From contig NC_092051.1 of assembly GCF_003086295.3 (NCBI RefSeq), positions 23,059,940 through 23,123,939 on the forward strand: a stretch of DNA of 64,000 bases, written 5' to 3'. The notes beneath the pieces are model-generated. The model ran no database searches. It worked only from the letters and a program-made list of their open reading frames with translations, and had not been told where the DNA came from. Shown here piece after piece: positions 58,779 to 64,000 of this stretch. This stretch comes from Arachis hypogaea (Eukaryota; Streptophyta; Magnoliopsida; Fabales; Fabaceae). The first letter of the stretch is position 1. Every line of letters starts with the position of its first letter. Position numbers and translations under genes: made by a program.

Positions 58779-59040
58779 TATCTTCGATAATGAAATACCT
58801 GTTCATACCTGATTTCATAACTTGATTTCAAAAACTTTGATCCAAATCTTCAAATAAGATAAAAGAGCATTGAACTTGAACGAAGAGAACAACAGAGAGC
58901 GAAAAGAACATAGGAAAGGAAGAAAAACGTAGAAAACGCAGAGATGAAACAGAACGTACAGACGCAGAAAACCCTGAGAAAAATCGAGAAAGGAAACGAA
59001 ATCTGCATGAAAAAGGCAGTTATATATATTCGCACATGAG
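58779..59040. other. 5' flank and end region of the Mutator-like element
   Basis: Promoter/leader side of the FAR1-like gene, rich in gaaaagaac/gaaacgaaa words. Homologous to 63863-63995 of copy B (gcatgaaaaaggcagttatatatatt versus gcatgaaaaaagcagttatatatatt). The element end probably lies near 59040. Confidence 0.55.
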
Positions 59041-60246
59041 TAAAAAATTTGTTAAAAGTAGTGACTCATGAAGGTGAATTAGGTCAAAGTTATTTGCTTG
59101 GACTTAGTTGATTAAATGACGTTAGACGTATAGATTAATTAATTGTTTTATTATCTTATTTGTTCCACTTTCTTTACTTTTATGGGCATTAAGTTTTGGA
59201 AACTTGAATGACTTATAAATTATTATAACGCTTTTTGGGTGATTATCTGCATTATGTGGGGAATAAAAATCAAAATCGATATCTTTGGACAATAATACCA
59301 AAATTATTTATAATTTACTTCTTTCACTATTTGGTGTATAAACAGCCCACTTGATTGATATAGGTCCTCCCATAAATTTAAATAAATCTGGGCATAAAGC
59401 TCAACAACCTTTCTTATTGTATCTGTCTTTCTTCTGATGAACATGCTTTATTTTTGTTGCTTTAACACGTACGAATTCTACTTCTTTTCCTGCTTATAGT
59501 TGTACATACAAACATATATATGTGTCCTAGCCGCAATATAATTATGGATGCTATGATCGTGAAAAGGATCAACTCTAGCCAAACTTATATGACAGGGATT
59601 ATCGCTCGAGTTTTCTCCACTAAAACTATTAAAAGTCATTCATACTATATACTAGGATCACAGTTCTTGCTAAGCATATCTTGGTGCTTGGGAAGGGACC
59701 ATTAAAAGAGGCGATAGTTTCTCTTAAAAAGACACTAGATATGGTGTTAATTTTAGTGTTTGTCGTAAAAAATTCTAATACCACAAATATTTTAAATAAA
59801 AATTTAGCGGAATTCAAGTATCAATTATATATATATATATATATATATAATATTATTCTATCTGAACGTAATTTTAATTGTAACTGATTGAATAATAAAA
59901 TGATAAAACCTATATTTATTCGTCCTAATTAAATAAAATAAAATAACTTAATTTTTAAATAATAATAAATTTATTATATATTTTAAATATTTTCCTGTGA
60001 TAAATTAATATTAAATAATTATATTAAATATATATTAAAATTAATTATTAATATAAAATATATATATAAAAATATATATTAAAAATAAATTAAATTATAT
60101 ATATTTATATATAAATATAAAATTACTAAATTTAATGTATAAATAATATTTTTTATGAAAATACTAGGCCAGCAATTTTTGTGTTTTGTGTTTTAAATTA
60201 CCTTGTGATTACGATATAGATTATAGATAGAATACTTGTAAGATTC

Positions 60247-60290
<44 letters not shown>
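59041..60290. other. AT-rich DNA between the two Mutator-like copies
   Basis: No gene recognised. Contains (AT)n tracts at 59828-59849 and 60253-60290. ORFs of about 60-68 aa are isolated and have no family resemblance. Confidence 0.5.
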
Positions 60291-60295
<5 letters not shown>

Positions 60296-60455
60296 AAAGA
60301 TATGAGATTCGAACCCGCAACCTCTTAATTGAGTATGGAGAGACTATGTCATTTGAACTATTACTCATTGGCCAATTTGAAAAGATAGGAGACTCGAACC
60401 CGCAACCTCTTAATTGAGTATGGGGAGTCTATGCCATTTGAACTATTACTCATTG
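60291..60455 (-). mobile_element. Two tandem tRNA-derived SINE copies
   Basis: Copies at about 60291-60373 and 60378-60455 read on the minus strand. Each has box A-like TAGTTCAAATG(G/A)CATAG and box B-like GGTTCGA(G/A)TCTC, and the same body as the SINE at 3571. They are separated by only a few bases and lie between two (AT)n tracts. Confidence 0.8.
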
Positions 60456-60984
60456 TCATTGGCATATATATATATATATATATATGGACTTTTAGAAATG
60501 TCAACAAGACATTTAATAATGGTTGAAAACATATAGTCGCGGTCTGGCCGGTAGTGCGTTTAGGAACCCATATAGTTATAGTCCGAAATACTTGATGTTG
60601 ATGCCAAACGTACATTATTATTGAAGCTTCCTTAAAATTATAGTAGTAGTATATAAAATTCTAAAAAAATATTTTTCAATTCAACGATATTTAAGTACAC
60701 AGGCAAGTTATTCAATTCATTCCCAACGAGAGATTGTAGGAACCAATTAGAATTTATTATTATTATTATTTATTATTTAATTATTAATTTAATTTTTTTA
60801 TTTTAATTTTTTTAGTTTATTAATCTAATAATATATTTTATCTTATTTTTTTAAATATTAATGATTAATTAATAACTAAAAATAATAAATTTTAATAACT
60901 TTTTAGTACAATCTTACTACATATACAAGTTATTTTGACAACTAAATCCAATTAAATTGGTATAAATTCAACAAAAATTAATCT
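60456..60984. other. AT-rich spacer
   Basis: (TA)n at 60464-60485, then AT-rich sequence without gene signals. Confidence 0.5.
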
Positions 60985-63900
60985 CATATTAGAGTCCATG
61001 TAAATACGCGCTCCTCCACTGTTGAATAGCGCAAATGTCATTATGAAAAATGATTCTTCTCCCTTCATCAAAATCACAATACTCATAATTCAAACCATAC
61101 TCAAAATCGTTGCGAAAAGTCAAGAAAATTTCAAAGCTAAATTCAAAATCTTCACCAAGAAACAGAGAGAACACAAAAAATTCTTGAAGGTACTGTTCAC
61201 TAATCGTCCAATTTTCTCACTTTTCTCTTTCTCATTTCGATTGCGAAGCACTACATGGTGATATTTCTGTTTATTTAGTAGATTCATTTTGTGTTCTTGC
61301 GTTGAAGTATGTATTACTGTTTTCATTATGCACTTCATTTGGTGATAAATGTGTTAGGTCGGTGTAAAAATGTTACGTATAGTTTAACCTATATTTGCAT
61401 GTGTGTTGAGGGATTTGCATATGATATTGTTGTAACAATGTTACGTATAGTTTAAGCTATATTTTTTTCATCGATTTGTTGTAACAATTCATAGAATTTT
61501 GTTATAGTGCTTCTGGTATTATTTTATGCATGTTTGATTGAGTTGTATGTCTTTTTGACATCACATTGTATTTGGTTTGCCTTTCGGTATATTTCATGTG
61601 AATTGAGGTGTACTTGGTGCTGTTGTCCTCTTTATGCTGTAACTAGACAATAGAATATTGTTCTTGTACTTCTGATATTATCTTGTACATATTTGAGTGA
61701 TTTTCATCTATTTTTGTCTATTTTTCAGGAATTTTGTTCATTAATTTATTGTAACTATTCGTAGAATTTTGTTGTAGTTCTTTTGGTATCATTTTATGCA
61801 TATTTGATTGAGTTTCATGTCTTTTTGACCTTACATTATAAGATGTAATAAAAAAAATAATATCGGTGTATTTGATTTTTGTTTTGGAGTATTTGGTTTG
61901 TATTTTGGTATATTTTTGTCTTTTGGTATATTTAATGTGAATTGAGGTGCACCTGGTACTCTTGTTACCTATTAACCTTTTTTTTATTCCTTACAGAAAA
62001 AATGACAAAAAAGCAAGCGTCAAAATATAATGTAAGCATATATATGTTTTAACAACTCAATTTTTTTATATAAATATAGTTTATTTACATGATTCTCATT
62101 TATTTATAGAAAAATCATGATTTAAGATGTTCAACAAGATCCATTTTTGATAAATACCACAACATGAGATTCTTTTATATAAAACAATTCCAAACAATAT
62201 GACTCATCTCATGTTCAATTTTTTTGTGTCGCTTGTAGCTATTTAATTTACTTGGGATCTTCTTCACGATATGCCAAATACACCACCGGTGAATTGTTGT
62301 GGGCATACAAGCCTTAATAGCCCTTTGCACCGCTGCACATTGATCGATAAGAATGCCTTTGGAGTATTTCTTCTCATGCAACGAAGCCAACATTCAAATA
62401 ACCATTTGAATGATTGAATATCCTTATTTTCATCAAAGCACATCCCAGAAGTGCTGACTGACCTTGATCATTCACCCCAACAAAAGAACCAAAAATCATA
62501 TTATACCTGAATACAACGACACATAAACAAATCATATATTCACCAAAAAACTAACTTTATATACCGAAAAGTGTTTCAAAATACACATAAACCAGAATAA
62601 CATATTATCTGTTTGTATTGTAAGTGGTATCGAATGAAATAACATATCCAAAATACTCACAAGCAGCCTTGCTTCTTGCGTCGGCCTAAAAAGCAATCTT
62701 AATTGACTAATCAACCTCAAGTTCAAGCTCGAAAAAGAAAATATGATTCTTCTCTTTTATTCTTAATAAGTATTTTCCAAATTCTTTTTTATCCTCCAAT
62801 TCTGAAACCTTACGCACTTCTCTCATAATATAATTTCTCACATCTTTTTCAATAAAACTTAATTTACGATGACCTCTTGCTGCTGCGACAAATGATTGAT
62901 ATGTTTTGCTTGGTCTGATTCTGGCTTCCTCGTTATTCTCTATTGTAAGTCGTATAGACATGCTTAATTGCCTGTATTGTTTAAGCATCTCTGCTTGATT
63001 TGGACAACACGAATGTAAATAATGCAACACAACCTTCGAAATGATCACAACAACAACGTTCTACAATATATGTATGTTAAATCTTGCAGGACAATATAAT
63101 CCAAATGAGGGATATGTCTTCTAAGTTAGAGATATGTTTGATTTCCATTTTTTCTCTTTGGTACATGTAATCAATTGGTTCTTAATTTTATTTTTCTTTT
63201 TATTTGTATTCCGAATTTTCGTAGAGAAACCTGCAACTTTAGAATAATCTTTGTAGAATTTTCAGCTTCTTCAAGCGTATTAAAATTTAAAAGTCATCCT
63301 AATTTTTGGAACAAACTACTCATCAGCATCACACAAAAACTGAAAATACACCGAAATCGTTCCAAAACACACCATATTAGAATCTAAAAATACACCGAAA
63401 CTTTGAATGAAACAAATTCAAAATAATAAAATCAGATTTAGAACTCGTACATTACATTTAAATTCAAACCATTAACTAGATTCAAACCACACTTCACCAC
63501 TTGATTCGATTTAAAACAATAATACAATTCGGCCTGGTTCAATTGAAAGTCTGAACCTAAAAATACACCGAAAGATTACCAAAATACACCAATTTATAAA
63601 TAGAAATACACTGAAACGAGAACGAGACAAATTCATTAGAATAATAATTTAGATTCAGAACTCCTACTTTACATTCTATTCAAACCATCAACCATGAACA
63701 ACAATTTTCAAAGACAAAAACATTATTCACCTACAGAATCATAAACTACTAACGAACTACATGAACTAGAATCGAATAAGACCTCTCAGCCACTTGATTT
63801 GATTCAAAATAATAATCGACTTCGTTCTGGTTCAATTGATAGTCTGAACTTGAATAATTCATTATCTTCGACAACGAAATGCAAAACATACAGAGATAAA

Positions 63901-64000
63901 ACAGAACGTAGAAACGCAGAAAACATTGAAAAAATTCGAAAAAAGAAACGAAATTCGCATGAAAAAAGCAGTTATATATATTTGTACATTGAGTCAAAAG
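60985..64000. mobile_element. Mutator-like element copy B, internally deleted, runs off the window
   Basis: 61300-61990 (plus strand) resembles the introns of the Ulp1-type gene (gtgaattgaggtgcacttgg-type words; compare 48000-48300), and 62175-63862 is a FAR1-like gene on the minus strand. Between them, at about 62100, the C48 domain and the transposase C-terminus are missing, so this is a deletion derivative of the same family as 38677-59040. Its right end is beyond 64000. The left boundary is approximate. Confidence 0.65.
62175..63862 (-). pseudogene. FAR1/FHY3-like Mutator transposase gene, copy B
   Basis: Exon 1 starts at 63862 (MNYSSSDYQLNQNEVDYYFE). The FAR1 domain is present but damaged at 63060-63320. 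Then KVVLHYLHSCCPNQAEMLKQ, RPSKTYQSFVAAARGHRKLS, IEKDVRNYIMREVRKVSELE to 62707. The transposase core follows (KGILIDQCAAVQRAI, CMPTTIHRWCIWHIVKKIPS, EIEHEMSHIVWN-like) to about 62175. Unlike copy A, the HRWCIWHIVKK region is open here, while the N-terminal part and the 62400-62700 part have stops. The C-terminal SWIM region is absent. Non-functional, but not simply a duplicate of copy A's damage. Confidence 0.85.

Noticed and set aside
60300..60360. Possible tRNA gene
   Set aside because: Box A and B are present, but the sequence cannot form a cloverleaf in this context and matches the SINE body found three times in the window.

Overview
This is plant nuclear DNA: it is AT-rich, has intron-split genes and is packed with plant transposable elements. 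The best guess is a legume of the peanut (Arachis) type. That rests on remembered similarity only: FAR1/Ulp1 Mutator-like genes whose introns carry 'ggtgtattt' phrases, an LTR with 'ggcgctgaacgg' phrases, and LINE and SINE sequences of familiar type. One intact ordinary host gene is visible, a two-exon R2R3-MYB transcription factor on the minus strand (34408-35312). Almost everything else is mobile DNA in several layers.

Layout. 1-1264: 3' part of a dead Helitron helicase. 3571-7042: a tRNA-derived SINE, several MITEs, and a 2.2 kb long-TIR element (about 4292-6487) carrying two nested MITEs. 7960-9960: decayed LINE reverse transcriptase plus RNase H. 10154-16400: AT-rich DNA with tandem repeats, long microsatellites, a plastid atpH fragment (12737-12915) and an inverted-repeat element. 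16969-33618: a young Ty3/gypsy element of the TAT lineage, on the minus strand, inserted in an (AT)n tract. It has gag, a long pol with two RNase H domains, a tRNA-Asp primer site and an accessory ORF on the opposite strand (25220-27049) with its own TATA box. Its left LTR is split at 17196-24363 by a still younger Ty1/copia Sirevirus-like element. That element has lost integrase/RT but keeps gag, a protease piece and an unrelated 377-aa ORF.

34408-35480: MYB gene and its upstream region. 36861-38676: AT-rich DNA with one end of a CACTA-like element. 38677-59040: a large Mutator-like element with two convergent broken genes, an Ulp1-type protease gene (+) and a FAR1-like transposase (-). The Ulp1 gene is interrupted by a 1.48 kb solo LTR and by a 5.0 kb LTR-like element that itself holds a foldback hAT with a very long pyrimidine/purine tract. 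The FAR1 gene is split by a 4.9 kb CACTA element carrying pieces of a Dicer-like gene and an unidentified proline-rich protein. 60291-60455: a tandem SINE pair. 60985-64000: a second, internally deleted copy of the FAR1 element that runs off the window.

Only the MYB gene is likely to serve the plant. The gypsy gag/pol/accessory ORF and the copia gag/377-aa ORF are the only element genes that look recently functional. Relative order of events can be read from nesting: Mutator-like element, then LTR element, then hAT; Mutator-like element, then CACTA; (AT)n tract, then gypsy, then copia.
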